Shown one piece after another: positions 8,525 to 17,825 of a stretch of DNA of 64,000 bases. The number at the start of each line of letters is the position of its first letter. Positions within the stretch are counted from its first letter, which is position 1. The notes beneath the pieces are model-generated. The model was given only the letters and a program-made list of their open reading frames with translations, was not told the DNA's origin and did no database searches. The DNA comes from Nostoc commune NIES-4072. Lineage in GTDB: Bacteria; Cyanobacteriota; Cyanobacteriia; Cyanobacteriales; Nostocaceae. The stretch is taken from NCBI RefSeq assembly GCF_003113895.1, contig NZ_BDUD01000001.1, forward strand, positions 6,003,244-6,067,243, given 5' to 3'. The translations under genes and the position numbers were made by a program.

Positions 8525-9997
8525 ATGGTTTCATTTATAACTCGGACACCGGGCATTCCGGGGGATTCTGCTTCTGAAATTGACGGATTGGGGAAAGGGA
8601 TTGAGAGCAGTTTTGAACTAAATTTAATCTCATTACCAGCAAATCCTTTATTTGGCACAGATGGGATTCGGGGACGAGTGGGAGAATTATTGAGTGCCCC
8701 CCTAGCATTGCAAGTTGGTTTTTGGACGGGGATTGTTTTACGTAACTATGCTACTCAGGTAGGGCCAGTCATTCTCGGACAAGATTCTAGAAATTCCAGC
8801 GATATGCTGGCAATGGCTTTGAGTGCAGGGTTAACAGCAGCAGGATTAGAGGTTTGGTATTTGGGATTATGCCCCACTCCTTGCATTGCCTATCTCACCA
8901 GTATCAGTGATGCCATTGGCGGAGTGATGATTTCTGCCAGCCATAATCCCCCAGAAGACAATGGGATTAAAATTTTTAGTGCTGATGGTGGGAAGTTACC
9001 CCAAATATTGCAGGCAGAAATTGAAGCCGGGTTGCGTGGCAAAATATCACCTATTGCTAGAGTGAGTAATTGCGGACGGCATTACTCCCGTTTCGAGTTA
9101 GTGGGGCATTATAGCGAGGCGTTGAAAAAACCCTTGAACAGTGCCATAAAGCTTCAGGGGATGAAGATTGTTTTAGATTTGGCATGGGGTGCAGCAGTCG
9201 GGTTAGCACCAGCAGTATTTACAGAAATGGGGGCAGAGGTAATCTGCTTGCATAACGAAGCAGATGGCGATCGCATTAATGTTAACTGCGGTTCCACGCA
9301 CCTAGATATTCTTGCAAGCACAGTAAAAGAACACAACGCCGATATTGGCTTTGCCTTTGATGGGGATGCCGATCGCGTCTTAGCAGTAGACAATACTGGC
9401 AGGCAAGTTAACGGCGATTATATTCTCTATCTGTGGGGACGCCACTTACAAAAAAACCAACAACTGCCAGATAACCTGATTGTATCTACAGTCATGGCTA
9501 ACTTAGGCTTTGAGAAAGCTTGGCAACAAATTGGCGGTACCCTAATTCGTACCGCAGTTGGCGACCAATACGTACAAGCCGAAATGTTGCGGACTGGGGG
9601 AATGCTGGGCGGCGAACAATCAGGTCATATTCTTTGCCGTCATTATGCTGTTACTGGAGATGGCTTGTTAACAGCATTACATATAGCAGCTTTGGTGAAA
9701 GAGGCAGGTGTTCCCTTTAGTGAATTAGTAGATCAAAGCTTCCAGACCTATCCGCAATTGTTGCGAAACGTGCGAGTTGTAGATCGCGATCGCCGTTTAG
9801 GATGGCAAGATTGTCAACCTGTCCAAGAAGCGATCGCTCTTGCTGAAGCTGCAATGGGTGATTCCGGCAGAATTCTGGTTCGCGCCTCTGGTACAGAACC
9901 AGTAATCAGGGTTATGGTAGAAGCTGCTAATGCAGAACTTACCAACTACTGGACAAATGAATTAGTTTCAAAAGTTCAACACCATCTGATGGACTAA
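8525..9997 (+). CDS. glmM: phosphoglucosamine mutase
   Basis: A 490-residue alpha-D-phosphohexomutase. GlmM converts glucosamine-6-phosphate to glucosamine-1-phosphate, the step before UDP-GlcNAc for peptidoglycan and glycans. All diagnostic loops are present: FGTDGIRG near the start (about residues 43-50), the phosphoserine loop [12 protein letters not shown] (catalytic Ser about 139), the magnesium loop FDGDADR (about 279-284), and the phosphate-binding [12 protein letters not shown] near the C-terminus. A TTG-initiated frame opens at 8504, but the ATG at 8525 fits related cyanobacterial proteins, whose first 40 residues are similarly variable. The setting among glycan genes fits its role as precursor supplier. 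Confidence 0.95.
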   Translation: MVSFITRTPGIPGDSASEIDGLGKGIESSFELNLISLPANPLFGTDGIRGRVGELLSAPLALQVGFWTGIVLRNYATQVGPVILGQDSRNSSDMLAMALSAGLTAAGLEVWYLGLCPTPCIAYLTSISDAIGGVMISASHNPPEDNGIKIFSADGGKLPQILQAEIEAGLRGKISPIARVSNCGRHYSRFELVGHYSEALKKPLNSAIKLQGMKIVLDLAWGAAVGLAPAVFTEMGAEVICLHNEADGDRINVNCGSTHLDILASTVKEHNADIGFAFDGDADRVLAVDNTGRQVNGDYILYLWGRHLQKNQQLPDNLIVSTVMANLGFEKAWQQIGGTLIRTAVGDQYVQAEMLRTGGMLGGEQSGHILCRHYAVTGDGLLTALHIAALVKEAGVPFSELVDQSFQTYPQLLRNVRVVDRDRRLGWQDCQPVQEAIALAEAAMGDSGRILVRASGTEPVIRVMVEAANAELTNYWTNELVSKVQHHLMD

Positions 9998-10040
9998 ATT
10001 AGCTATTATCTCAGCTTTTAACAAGCGCCAATTTTTCATC

Positions 10041-10085
10041 ACAGCTTCTACTAATGACCAAGGCTGGTTAATTTGTAGAAGCTGT
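10041..10085 (+). terminator. inverted repeat after glmM
   Basis: Perfect 11-bp arms ACAGCTTCTAC / GTAGAAGCTGT separated by 23 bases and followed by AACATTTGTATTT. The position fits a glmM terminator, but the long loop and weak T-tract leave open a simple dispersed repeat. Confidence 0.45.
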
Positions 10086-10230
10086 AACATTTGTATTTGC
10101 ATTGTTAGATCATGACCGACTTATTACTTATCAACAAAACTCACTGTGTCAAGATAATTAGTCCTGGCATCACTCTGAACGTGTTATTATTTATTTCGAG
10201 ATTCTTAGCTATATGTTCTAAGATAATATT

Positions 10231-10998
10231 ATGCTTATTTTTGTTATCCCACTCAAAAGTGCAAAAGTTTCCAATTCCTGGGAACGTGTTACACAATTAT
10301 TTGAAAGATGCATTAAATCAGTTTATAATCAAACCTCACCTAACTTTCACGTTATTGTTGTTTGTCACGAAAAGCCAAAAATAGAATTCACTCATTCTCA
10401 TATCACATATATTACAGTTGATTTTTCTCCTCCAAACGAAACTAACCTTGTAGCTAAAGGAGATACGGATAAAGGGCGTAAAATCTTAAAAGGATTAGTT
10501 TATGCTCGTCAATTTTCTCCCACTCACACTATGACAGTTGATGCTGATGATTGTGTTAGTAAAAATTTAGCTAAATTTATTCAACAATATCCAGATTCTA
10601 ATGGATGGTTTATAAATAAAGGTTATAAATATCAAGAAGGCAGTAATTATATATATATTAAAAGAAACAATTTTTATAAAATGTGCGGCAGTTGTAACAT
10701 TATCCGATATGATTTGAATAATTTGCCTGAAACCGCAGAATATAATCGTGGCTATGGGTACTATAGATATTATATAGACCACGCTAAAGTCAAAGATATT
10801 TTAAATAATAGAGCAAAACCTATTAAAGCATTACCATTCCCAGGTGCAGTTTATATATTGGATACAGGAGAAAATCTTTTTGAATTATCAAAAAGATTAA
10901 AATTTAGCATTTTTAATCGCAAATTATTAAATAAATCAGTGATGGATGAATTCGGATTGTATGACTTACAGCAATCCAGAGAAATTTGTCAACTATAA
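10231..10998 (+). CDS. putative family 2-like glycosyltransferase
   Basis: A 255-residue GT-A-type protein. It starts with a strand (MLIFVIPLKSAKVSNSW) and has a helix FERCIKSVYNQTSPNFHVIVVCHE typical of GT2 enzymes, followed by a metal-binding DADD motif in THTMTVDADDCVS. The C-terminal half (YNRGYGYYRYYIDH) is Tyr-rich. It is short for a GT2 but appears complete. It ends 36 bases before the start of the hpsL-like gene and may be the first gene of that transcript. AT-rich codon use resembles that of 7287-8156, another glycosyltransferase-like gene. Confidence 0.65.
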   Translation: MLIFVIPLKSAKVSNSWERVTQLFERCIKSVYNQTSPNFHVIVVCHEKPKIEFTHSHITYITVDFSPPNETNLVAKGDTDKGRKILKGLVYARQFSPTHTMTVDADDCVSKNLAKFIQQYPDSNGWFINKGYKYQEGSNYIYIKRNNFYKMCGSCNIIRYDLNNLPETAEYNRGYGYYRYYIDHAKVKDILNNRAKPIKALPFPGAVYILDTGENLFELSKRLKFSIFNRKLLNKSVMDEFGLYDLQQSREICQL

Positions 10999-11034
10999 TA
11001 TATTTCCTTGAGGCTGATAGGCTACAGCACCATT

Positions 11035-12690
11035 ATGCCGAAAATAAAATCAAAATCCCGACCATCTAAAAACTCGAAAAAGCAGGCTAAAAAGGAAACT
11101 TCTACCCTTAACCTCAAAGAACAGTTAGCTCAAAAGCGCAAAGCAGCCCAAGCACGTAAAGAACTCATTAGCTTACTCACCACCGCCACCTTTGGCGGTT
11201 TCTTCATTGGCATTGTGCTTTTTTTCGTAGCTGGAATTAAAGCAGCAATCCCTGGTGTCTTAGGGATAATTATCATATCCCTTTCCTACAAATACCCCCG
11301 TCAAGCGCTATATACCTTCATCATTTACGTACCGATTGGGGGTACTATCACCTACTACTTGGGCAATAGTCCCATACTCCAATTAGCTAAAGATGCCTTT
11401 TATATTCCAGCTCTAATTGGACTTTGGCAGACTTGCCGTAAACAGGGGCTACCCCTAATTCTTCCCCAAGGCATTAAAATTCCACTTTATATTGTTTTAG
11501 GTTGTAGTCTGCTAACACTATTATTTATTAATGGTGGACAGCAGTTTAACCCGCCTAGCGTCGGATTATTGGAAAAAGCACCCCAAGAAATACCATTAGG
11601 TATGGGCATTCTGGGACTAAAAGTATTTTTAGGCTATGTCCCCTTGATTGGTTGCGCTTACTATCTAATTCGTGATAAACGAGATTTTCTATTTTTATCG
11701 CGCCTCCAGATTGTCCTAATACTGGTTTGCTGTGTGCTGGGATTTATTCAATACCTGTTACTACTAACTGGTGTATGTCAAGGCACTAGGGGTCTTGAAG
11801 GAAATGCCCTATTTGTCACATCATTAGAAGCCCGTTGTTATTTTGGTGGAGCGCTCTTATATAGTCCCGAAGAAGGAGTTATTCGCCTACCAGGGACATT
11901 TGTAGCTCCTTGGCAATGGGCATGGTTCTTAATTTCCAGCACCTTTTTTACCTTTGCCACCGGTTTCACCGACCCCTCCCCAATATGGCGGCTGGTCGGT
12001 TTAGGTTCTTTAGTGACAGTCTTTATCAATGCTGTAATTTCTGGACAGAGAATCGCCTTAGCTTTAGTACCAATCTGCTTCGGAATTTTGCTATTGCTTA
12101 CTGGTCAAATTGGCAACCTAAAACGATTTATTCCCATAGGGATAGGACTTGCCCTAGTTTTAGGAATAGCAATGGTGACTAACCCTGCTGTCGTCCAAGA
12201 GAGAACCGAGAGTTTTACAGGTCGATGGGAGGCTTCACCACCTCAAGATTTTATCGTTCAGCAATTTCAAGAAAATTGGAAAAACGTAGACGGGCCATTA
12301 GGAAGTGGCTTAGGTCGAGCAACTAACTCTGCCCGCGTAATGGGTCAAACAAAGCTAGTGGAAACCTACTATCCCAAAGTACTTTTTGAAGTTGGAATTA
12401 TTGGAGTGCTAGCTTTTCTGGGTTTAGTAACAAATTTAACAATTATTGGCTTTAAAACCTATCGCTCCATAAAGAACCGTAATTTCCGCAGTTACGGAGC
12501 AGCTTTGTGGGTGTTTATATTGTTTATTAGCTACAACACCTATTACTATCCTCTGGATGTTGATCCGGTTGCTGTCTATTATTGGTTTTTTGCGGGAGTT
12601 CTTTTTAAATTGCCTGAACTGGAGAAACAAGATATAGAAGATGCTAACCCTGAGCAAAAGAATAAGAAAAAACGTCTAAAAACAATTTAA
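11035..12690 (+). CDS. hpsL: HpsL-like polysaccharide polymerase/O-antigen ligase-type membrane protein
   Basis: A 551-residue polytopic membrane protein with a Lys/Arg-rich cytoplasmic N-terminus (residues 1-55) and about 11-12 membrane helices. The arrangement fits the Wzy/WaaL O-antigen polymerase-ligase class: a large periplasmic loop in the second half, then YPKVLFEVGIIGVLAFLGL and a Tyr-rich periplasmic segment near the end. In Nostoc this combination next to HpsN-P-type transferases matches the hormogonium polysaccharide protein HpsL, required for the motility slime of hormogonia; the name rests on my recognition of family and context. The ATG at 11035 is preferred over a TTG at 11008. 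It ends 11 bases before the next gene, indicating an operon. Confidence 0.7.
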   Translation: MPKIKSKSRPSKNSKKQAKKETSTLNLKEQLAQKRKAAQARKELISLLTTATFGGFFIGIVLFFVAGIKAAIPGVLGIIIISLSYKYPRQALYTFIIYVPIGGTITYYLGNSPILQLAKDAFYIPALIGLWQTCRKQGLPLILPQGIKIPLYIVLGCSLLTLLFINGGQQFNPPSVGLLEKAPQEIPLGMGILGLKVFLGYVPLIGCAYYLIRDKRDFLFLSRLQIVLILVCCVLGFIQYLLLLTGVCQGTRGLEGNALFVTSLEARCYFGGALLYSPEEGVIRLPGTFVAPWQWAWFLISSTFFTFATGFTDPSPIWRLVGLGSLVTVFINAVISGQRIALALVPICFGILLLLTGQIGNLKRFIPIGIGLALVLGIAMVTNPAVVQERTESFTGRWEASPPQDFIVQQFQENWKNVDGPLGSGLGRATNSARVMGQTKLVETYYPKVLFEVGIIGVLAFLGLVTNLTIIGFKTYRSIKNRNFRSYGAALWVFILFISYNTYYYPLDVDPVAVYYWFFAGVLFKLPELEKQDIEDANPEQKNKKKRLKTI

Positions 12691-12701
12691 TTAAAAGGAA
12701 A

Positions 12702-13859
12702 ATGGCAAAAGTTATCATAGTAGGTCAAAAGCACCTTAGTACTCCAAATCTACCTCGAAATTCTCGGCATATACTCATCCGCCCCAAACCTTTCCCCACA
12801 GGCAGATATCCTATAGAAAAAATTTGGTATCCTTTAAGCAGCTTTTTTCCCTGGCAACCTGTATGGGGAAGATACCAAGCTATTCATTCTTTCAACAAAA
12901 TTTTATATACAAACAAACCTTGGTTTATCACCTTTGAAGATCATCGCTTTTTATATAGAAATCCTCAAAATCAAGGTGAAGCGGCAATTTATGAATTGTT
13001 AAATAATCGATTAGTACTAGAAAATTGCCATAAACTGATAGCTATCTCAGATTATGCCAAATTGAGATTAATTAAGCGGATAGAAGGTTGGAAGATAAAA
13101 GAAAAAATAAGTAAAAAATTGGATGTAATCCATCCAAGCTTTCCAGTAAGGGTTAATGAATCGAAACTTTATCATCAACAGCAAAACCTTCAGCTTATAT
13201 TTATAGGAAATCACATTGCCCGCAAAGGCGGAGTTGTTGCTTTAAGACTTGCTAAAAAAGCTGAAAAATTAGGTTTACCTATTACTCTACATATAATTTC
13301 CGATCTGGGACATGGTTCAGGAGTACCGACGGATTTTCCCGATGAAACCAAATATGTAGAGGATTTAAAGCTGTTGGATTTAAATAATGTTGTCTTTCAT
13401 AAAAATCTTCCTAATGACAAAGTTCTTGAGTTATTATCGCAAAGTCATTTTCAATTAATGGCGACATTACATGATACTTATGGCTATAGTATTATCGAAG
13501 GTTTTTCAGTTGCAACTCCTGCAATTACAACAAATGTATGTGCCTTACCAGAGTTTATTCGTCATGGCGAAAATGGCTATATTTTAAATTTACCAATTAA
13601 TGAAATTAGGCACTGGAGCAATTGGCTGTATGAAGAAAAAACTAAAACTAATGAATATTGGGAAATTTTAAATAGTACTTATGATTATTTGGCAGAGCAA
13701 GCATTGCAACAAATTATTCAATTTCTTGATAGAAGTGATAAGCGAGAACATTACGAATTTTTAAGCGCAGGAGCGTTAGCTCAAGCGCAAATTGTGCATA
13801 ACTCTGAAAAGCAAAATGAGTTATTTGATGAGCTTTATGCAGCAGCAGCAAGAGAATAA
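12702..13859 (+). CDS. GT4-type glycosyltransferase in the hps-like operon
   Basis: A 385-residue GT-B-fold transferase. The C-terminal nucleotide-sugar domain shows LIFIGNHIARKGG (phosphate loop), HFQLMATLHDTYGYSIIEGFSVATPAI (the E-x7-E-type donor site) and a following NVCALPEFIRHGENGY segment. The N-terminal acceptor domain is less conserved. By position it would correspond to the gene between hpsL and hpsN in the hormogonium polysaccharide set, but I do not recognise it strongly enough to name it. It follows the upstream gene by 11 bases and so is cotranscribed with it. Confidence 0.75.
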   Translation: MAKVIIVGQKHLSTPNLPRNSRHILIRPKPFPTGRYPIEKIWYPLSSFFPWQPVWGRYQAIHSFNKILYTNKPWFITFEDHRFLYRNPQNQGEAAIYELLNNRLVLENCHKLIAISDYAKLRLIKRIEGWKIKEKISKKLDVIHPSFPVRVNESKLYHQQQNLQLIFIGNHIARKGGVVALRLAKKAEKLGLPITLHIISDLGHGSGVPTDFPDETKYVEDLKLLDLNNVVFHKNLPNDKVLELLSQSHFQLMATLHDTYGYSIIEGFSVATPAITTNVCALPEFIRHGENGYILNLPINEIRHWSNWLYEEKTKTNEYWEILNSTYDYLAEQALQQIIQFLDRSDKREHYEFLSAGALAQAQIVHNSEKQNELFDELYAAAARE

Positions 13860-13996
13860 AGAATTAAAGACAGCTTTTAAGCAGGACTTAGGCTATTGAC
13901 TAACTTGAAATTAAAGCAACAATAGCTTATTGAAGTAAATGAAAATTAAGTTTTATAAGGTTATTATCAAAGTAGAAAAATCACTTAATAAAAATT

Positions 13997-14977
13997 ATGG
14001 ATAATTGGCCATTAATTACTGTGGTTATCCCGACCTATGGTCGAGAGGAAGCCTTACGAGATAGCATTGTAGATGTTTTGAAACAAGACTATCCAAATTT
14101 TGAAGTTTTAGTGGTAGACCAAACCGCAAAACACCAGCCAGAAATTCAAGCCTATCTAGAAGAGATGGCGGGGGCAGGTAAAATTAAGTGGTTGCGCTTA
14201 GATTGGGCAAGTTTGCCAGGAGCGCGGAATTATGCAGTACGGCGGTCATCTGGTGAAATAATATTATTTATTGATGATGATGTTCAGCTAACCCCAGGAT
14301 TGTTAGCAGCCCATGTGAAAAATTATCTACAAAATCCAGACGTGGGGGCTGTAGCCGGACGGGTATTTGACAGAATGAAATTGGGTGATTCTGGAGGAGA
14401 TTTAGAGATTGAATATCTGCCTCCTCAAGCTATGGACCCAGGAATTGCTTGGTATCATATTGATTTAGTACATACCATTAAACCCCAGCAAGTACTGACA
14501 GCGAGGGGTTGTAATATGTCATTTCGCCGCGAAATTTTTACTAAGTACGGACTAAGGTTTGATGAGAGGTTTCGCGGTAGTGCTGTACGCGAAGAGTCAG
14601 ATTTTTGTTTGCGGGTGCGACAGACGGGGTATAAAATTTGGTACGACCCAGAAGCCCACTTGGTGCATTTAGGCGAAGAAACAGGGGGTTGTCATGATAT
14701 TAGTATGCGATCGCTAAAATATCAACTCACCTTTTATCACAACCATTTTTTACTAGGGCTGAAAAACCTGACTGCAACTCAAGCTTTACGCTTATATGCC
14801 CGTTTATTTGACTGTCACGTTCTGGGACGCCCACCTTGTCACAAAAGCGGTTCGCCCATAAAAATTGCCACTCGCGCTATTTTTTACACTTTAGGTTTTT
14901 TCAAAGCCTTGGGTACTGTCATTCAATCACTATGGAACGATGGTCAAATTTACAGCCGATTGGATGAACAAGTTTAG
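13997..14977 (+). CDS. hpsN: HpsN-like family 2 glycosyltransferase
   Basis: A 326-residue GT2 enzyme. The GT-A core opens with LITVVIPTYGREEALRDSI, and the metal site is FIDDDVQL (about residues 91-98). A later RGCNMSFRREIFTKYG segment and an EESDFCLRVRQTGY acceptor motif complete the domain (residues 5-240). The C-terminal 80 residues contain an amphipathic stretch near FYTLGFFKALGTVIQSLW that could contact the membrane. Its place between a polymerase-like gene and two GT4 genes fits the hormogonium polysaccharide group; the hps name is inferred from that order. Confidence 0.75.
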   Translation: MDNWPLITVVIPTYGREEALRDSIVDVLKQDYPNFEVLVVDQTAKHQPEIQAYLEEMAGAGKIKWLRLDWASLPGARNYAVRRSSGEIILFIDDDVQLTPGLLAAHVKNYLQNPDVGAVAGRVFDRMKLGDSGGDLEIEYLPPQAMDPGIAWYHIDLVHTIKPQQVLTARGCNMSFRREIFTKYGLRFDERFRGSAVREESDFCLRVRQTGYKIWYDPEAHLVHLGEETGGCHDISMRSLKYQLTFYHNHFLLGLKNLTATQALRLYARLFDCHVLGRPPCHKSGSPIKIATRAIFYTLGFFKALGTVIQSLWNDGQIYSRLDEQV

Positions 14978-14980
14978 GCA

Positions 14981-15008
14981 TTTGTCATTTGTCATTAGTC
15001 ATTAGTGA
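14981..15008. repeat. heptamer repeat TTTGTCA/TTAGTCA, junction copy 1
   Basis: Four consecutive heptamers (TTTGTCA twice, TTAGTCA, TTAGTGA) lie between the HpsN-like and HpsO-like genes. The downstream bases up to the hpsO start closely resemble those at the next gene junction (16209-16232), so the two intergenic spacers share a common repeat. Confidence 0.75.
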
Positions 15009-15029
15009 ATAACAAAGAATAAATGAAAA

Positions 15030-16205
15030 ATGAGAATTTTAGTTGCTAGTCACACTTATATCGTAGACCTCAACTGTGAAAAACTACGTTCTTTATCTCA
15101 ACTAGAACCGGGAATTGAAGTGACGGTTGTAGTTCCAAAGCGCTGGAAACCAGGTGGCGTGCAAAACAGAATTATTGAAACTGAATACCGTGATGAAGGC
15201 ACATTTAAAATAGTTCCCGTTTCTAATTTTAGCCAAAATCATCAGGGACTCCTTACCTTTGGCGCTGATTTGATCTTTTTGTTAAAAGAATTTCGTCCCC
15301 AAATCATCCAAGTGGAACAAGGGTCTAGAGGACTAGCTTATACTCAGATGATTGTCTTAAATCAGCTATTAGGACTCAAGGCAAAAAATGTATTTTTTAC
15401 TTGGTGGAATTTACCATATCAATTGAAATTACCAGTTGCTTTATTAGAAAAATATAACCTCAATCACAGCCACGGCATTATTTCTGGTAATCAAGATGGA
15501 GTAGAAGTTTTGCGGCAACGGGGATATAAAGGGGCAATTAAAGTTATGCCGCAACTGGGTGTAGACGAAAGTTTATTTACTCCCAAAGCTCAACCAGAGT
15601 TAGCAGCTAAGTTGGATATTAAAAAAGAAGATTTTATTGTAGGTTTTGTTGGACGATTTGTGCAAGAGAAAGGTTTGTTAACGCTTTTGCAAGCCTTAAT
15701 CACTTTGAAAAATAAACCTTGGAAATTACTTCTACTGGGACGAGGAGAGTTGCAAAGCCAATTACTCAAAATTGCGGCAGAAAATAATATTGAAGAACGA
15801 TTAACTTTGATAGAAAGTGTTCCCCATAACGAAGTTGCAAAGTATATTAATTTAATGAGTACTTTGGTACTGCCTTCAGAAACAACTTACAAGTTTAAAA
15901 CCTTAACTTCTGTTGGCTGGAAAGAACAATTTGGTCATGTGCTAATTGAGGCAATGGCTTGCCAAGTACCTGTGATTGGTTCTGATTCTGGTGAAATTCC
16001 CTATGTAATTGGCGATGCTGGTTTAGTATTTCCTGAAGGTGATGCTCAAGCCCTTGCTAATTGCTTAGTTCAATTAATGGATAAACCAGATTTTGCTCAT
16101 ACTCTGGGTGAAATGGGTTATCAAAAAGCAATGATTAAATATACAAACAAAGCTTTGGCTAAACAGCAATTAGAGTTTTATCAAGATTTAGTCATTAGTC
16201 ATTAG
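15030..16205 (+). CDS. hpsO: HpsO-like GT4 glycosyltransferase
   Basis: A 391-residue GT-B glycosyltransferase of family 4. The donor domain shows IVGFVGRFVQEKGLLTLL (phosphate-binding loop), then LLLGRGELQ, and the donor-site region FGHVLIEAMACQVPVIGSDSGEIPYVIGDAGL with the conserved Glu residues. The N-terminal Rossmann domain begins MRILVASHTYI. The last residues, DLVISH, are encoded by the TTAGTCA heptamer repeat, so the native C-terminus has been rewritten by repeat sequence. It is the second-to-last gene of the hps-like block and follows hpsN by about 50 bases. Confidence 0.75.
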   Translation: MRILVASHTYIVDLNCEKLRSLSQLEPGIEVTVVVPKRWKPGGVQNRIIETEYRDEGTFKIVPVSNFSQNHQGLLTFGADLIFLLKEFRPQIIQVEQGSRGLAYTQMIVLNQLLGLKAKNVFFTWWNLPYQLKLPVALLEKYNLNHSHGIISGNQDGVEVLRQRGYKGAIKVMPQLGVDESLFTPKAQPELAAKLDIKKEDFIVGFVGRFVQEKGLLTLLQALITLKNKPWKLLLLGRGELQSQLLKIAAENNIEERLTLIESVPHNEVAKYINLMSTLVLPSETTYKFKTLTSVGWKEQFGHVLIEAMACQVPVIGSDSGEIPYVIGDAGLVFPEGDAQALANCLVQLMDKPDFAHTLGEMGYQKAMIKYTNKALAKQQLEFYQDLVISH

Positions 16206-16208
16206 TGA
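16188..16208. repeat. heptamer repeat TTAGTCA, junction copy 2
   Basis: Three heptamers (TTAGTCA twice, TTAGTGA) overlap the last codons and stop of the HpsO-like gene. The following spacer resembles that after 15008. Confidence 0.75.
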
Positions 16209-16232
16209 ATACAAAGGACAAATGACAAAAAA

Positions 16233-17426
16233 ATGAAAATATTACAAATTGTTCCCTCAATTTCTCTAATTTACGGCGGCCCCAGTCAAATGGTATTAGG
16301 GCTAGCTCCAGCTTTGGTAAAAGAGGGAGTGGAAGTTACAATTCTTACAACTGATAGTAATGGTGATAATGGTCAAACATCTCTAGATGTACCTTTAAAT
16401 CGCCCTATTAAACAAAATGGTTATGAAATAATTTACTTTCATTGCGCTCCATTTCGTCGCTACAAATTTTCCCTGGATTTATTAAACTGGCTAAAACGTC
16501 ATGCTCACGAGTTTGACATAGCACATATTCATGCTCTATTCTCTCCTATAAGTAGTGCTGCTGCTATTGTGTGTCGTCAGCAAAATCTACCTTATATTTT
16601 CCGTCCTTTAGGTACTCTCGATCCGGCTGATTTACGGAAGAAAAAACAATTAAAACAGCTTTATGTTGCAATTATAGAACGTCAAAATTTAGCTGGTGCA
16701 GCAGCTATTCATTTTACTAGCGAACAAGAAGCTAAAATATCAGAAAAATTTGGAGTATCTACGCCAGATTTGGTGATTCCGTTGGGTGTGATTCCCTCTC
16801 AATCGCCCATTAAAAATGTATATAGTCAGTTAGAAATACCAGAGGATGTGCCTTTAGTATTGTTTATGTCACGAATTGATCCGAAAAAAGGGTTAAATTT
16901 GTTGATTCCGGCGCTAGAGAGGCTGTTAGCTATTGGTTATAAGTTTCATTTTGTCTTAGCTGGGACAAATCCCCAAGAGCCAGATTATGAAAAAAAGATA
17001 ATATCCCAAATTCAAAATTCACCACTGCGATCGCACACTACAATTACTGGCTTTGTTACTGGTGAACTCAAAGTTAGTTTACTACAAGCTGCTGATTTAT
17101 TTGTCTTGCCTTCCTACTACGAAAATTTTGGGATTGCTGTAGCTGAAGCAATGGTAGCAGGTATACCCGTAGTCATTTCTGACCAAGTTCATATTTGTCA
17201 ACAGATACGTGATAGCGAGTCGGGTTGGGTGGGTGCAACAGATGTGCAAGCACTGTTAGAGTTACTGCAAGAAGCTTTGGAAAATCCCGCAGAACGCCAA
17301 CGACGGGGATTAAACGCCCAAAAATATGCATTGGAGAATTTTAGCTGGGATGCGATCGCAAAGCAAACAATCCAAGCCTACCAAAAAATTCTGGACAAGA
17401 TAGGACTTACGCACTGTACAAAATAA
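16233..17426 (+). CDS. hpsP: HpsP-like GT4 glycosyltransferase with transposon-altered C-terminus
   Basis: A 397-residue GT-B transferase of family 4. It opens MKILQIVPSISLIYGGPSQM, with the donor domain LVLFMSRIDPKKGLNLLIPAL, FVLAGTNPQEPDY, and ADLFVLPSYYENFGIAVAEAM carrying the catalytic-site Glu pair. The final eight residues (IGLTHCTK) and the stop codon come from a small mobile element inserted after the Lys codon at about 17396-17400. Without it the protein would end LDKKLI. The lost tail is short and lies beyond the last conserved helix, so the enzyme is probably still active. Confidence 0.75.
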   Translation: MKILQIVPSISLIYGGPSQMVLGLAPALVKEGVEVTILTTDSNGDNGQTSLDVPLNRPIKQNGYEIIYFHCAPFRRYKFSLDLLNWLKRHAHEFDIAHIHALFSPISSAAAIVCRQQNLPYIFRPLGTLDPADLRKKKQLKQLYVAIIERQNLAGAAAIHFTSEQEAKISEKFGVSTPDLVIPLGVIPSQSPIKNVYSQLEIPEDVPLVLFMSRIDPKKGLNLLIPALERLLAIGYKFHFVLAGTNPQEPDYEKKIISQIQNSPLRSHTTITGFVTGELKVSLLQAADLFVLPSYYENFGIAVAEAMVAGIPVVISDQVHICQQIRDSESGWVGATDVQALLELLQEALENPAERQRRGLNAQKYALENFSWDAIAKQTIQAYQKILDKIGLTHCTK

Positions 17427-17599
17427 CTATCTTGTGCATCAACCTAAATACGTTGTTTCGGGCTTTTATCAATCACCTTTGATTGAGTGCGTAGGCGTAG
17501 CCCGCCGCAGGCATCGCTAAAATCTCATTGAAAAATCTAGCTATCAGCCTTGAAAACTCTACCTGTTATTTTGGCTTTTCTGTCAATGCGTAAGTTCTA
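17401..17599. mobile_element. 199-bp MITE with TAGGACTTACGCA ends
   Basis: Ends are TAGGACTTACGCA (17401-17413) and TGCGTAAGTTCTA (17587-17599), 13-bp inverted repeats with one mismatch. A 5-bp duplication, CAAGA, flanks it exactly (17396-17400 and 17600-17604), proving insertion. There is no coding capacity. The interior carries a dispersed Nostoc repeat at 17489-17518 (GCGTAGGCGTAGCCC...), whose inverted relatives are at 37024-37052 and 42752-42780. A second family member with a different interior is at 49503-49595. Confidence 0.85.
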
Positions 17600-17825
17600 C
17601 AAGAAATTAATTTAACCCAACGCAGACAACAGATTTAAGTATGCGATTTTCAATACCTAATCTTTAGTCTTTTTTACTAATTTTTACCTCCCGCATACTT
17701 ATATCCGAGAGTACTGACAACCTAAAATTTTGTTTCAAACAGCTAAAGTCCGATTGGGGAATAGGGGTTTTATGTCATGATGGGATACTAGAATATATAT
17801 GCCTTTCAACTACAGGGAATCTCTC

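Noticed and set aside
10112..10384. 90-residue frame overlapping the start of the 10231 glycosyltransferase gene
   Set aside because: It shares DNA with a gene showing clear GT2 features in another frame, and its own translation is a hydrophobic run without family resemblance.
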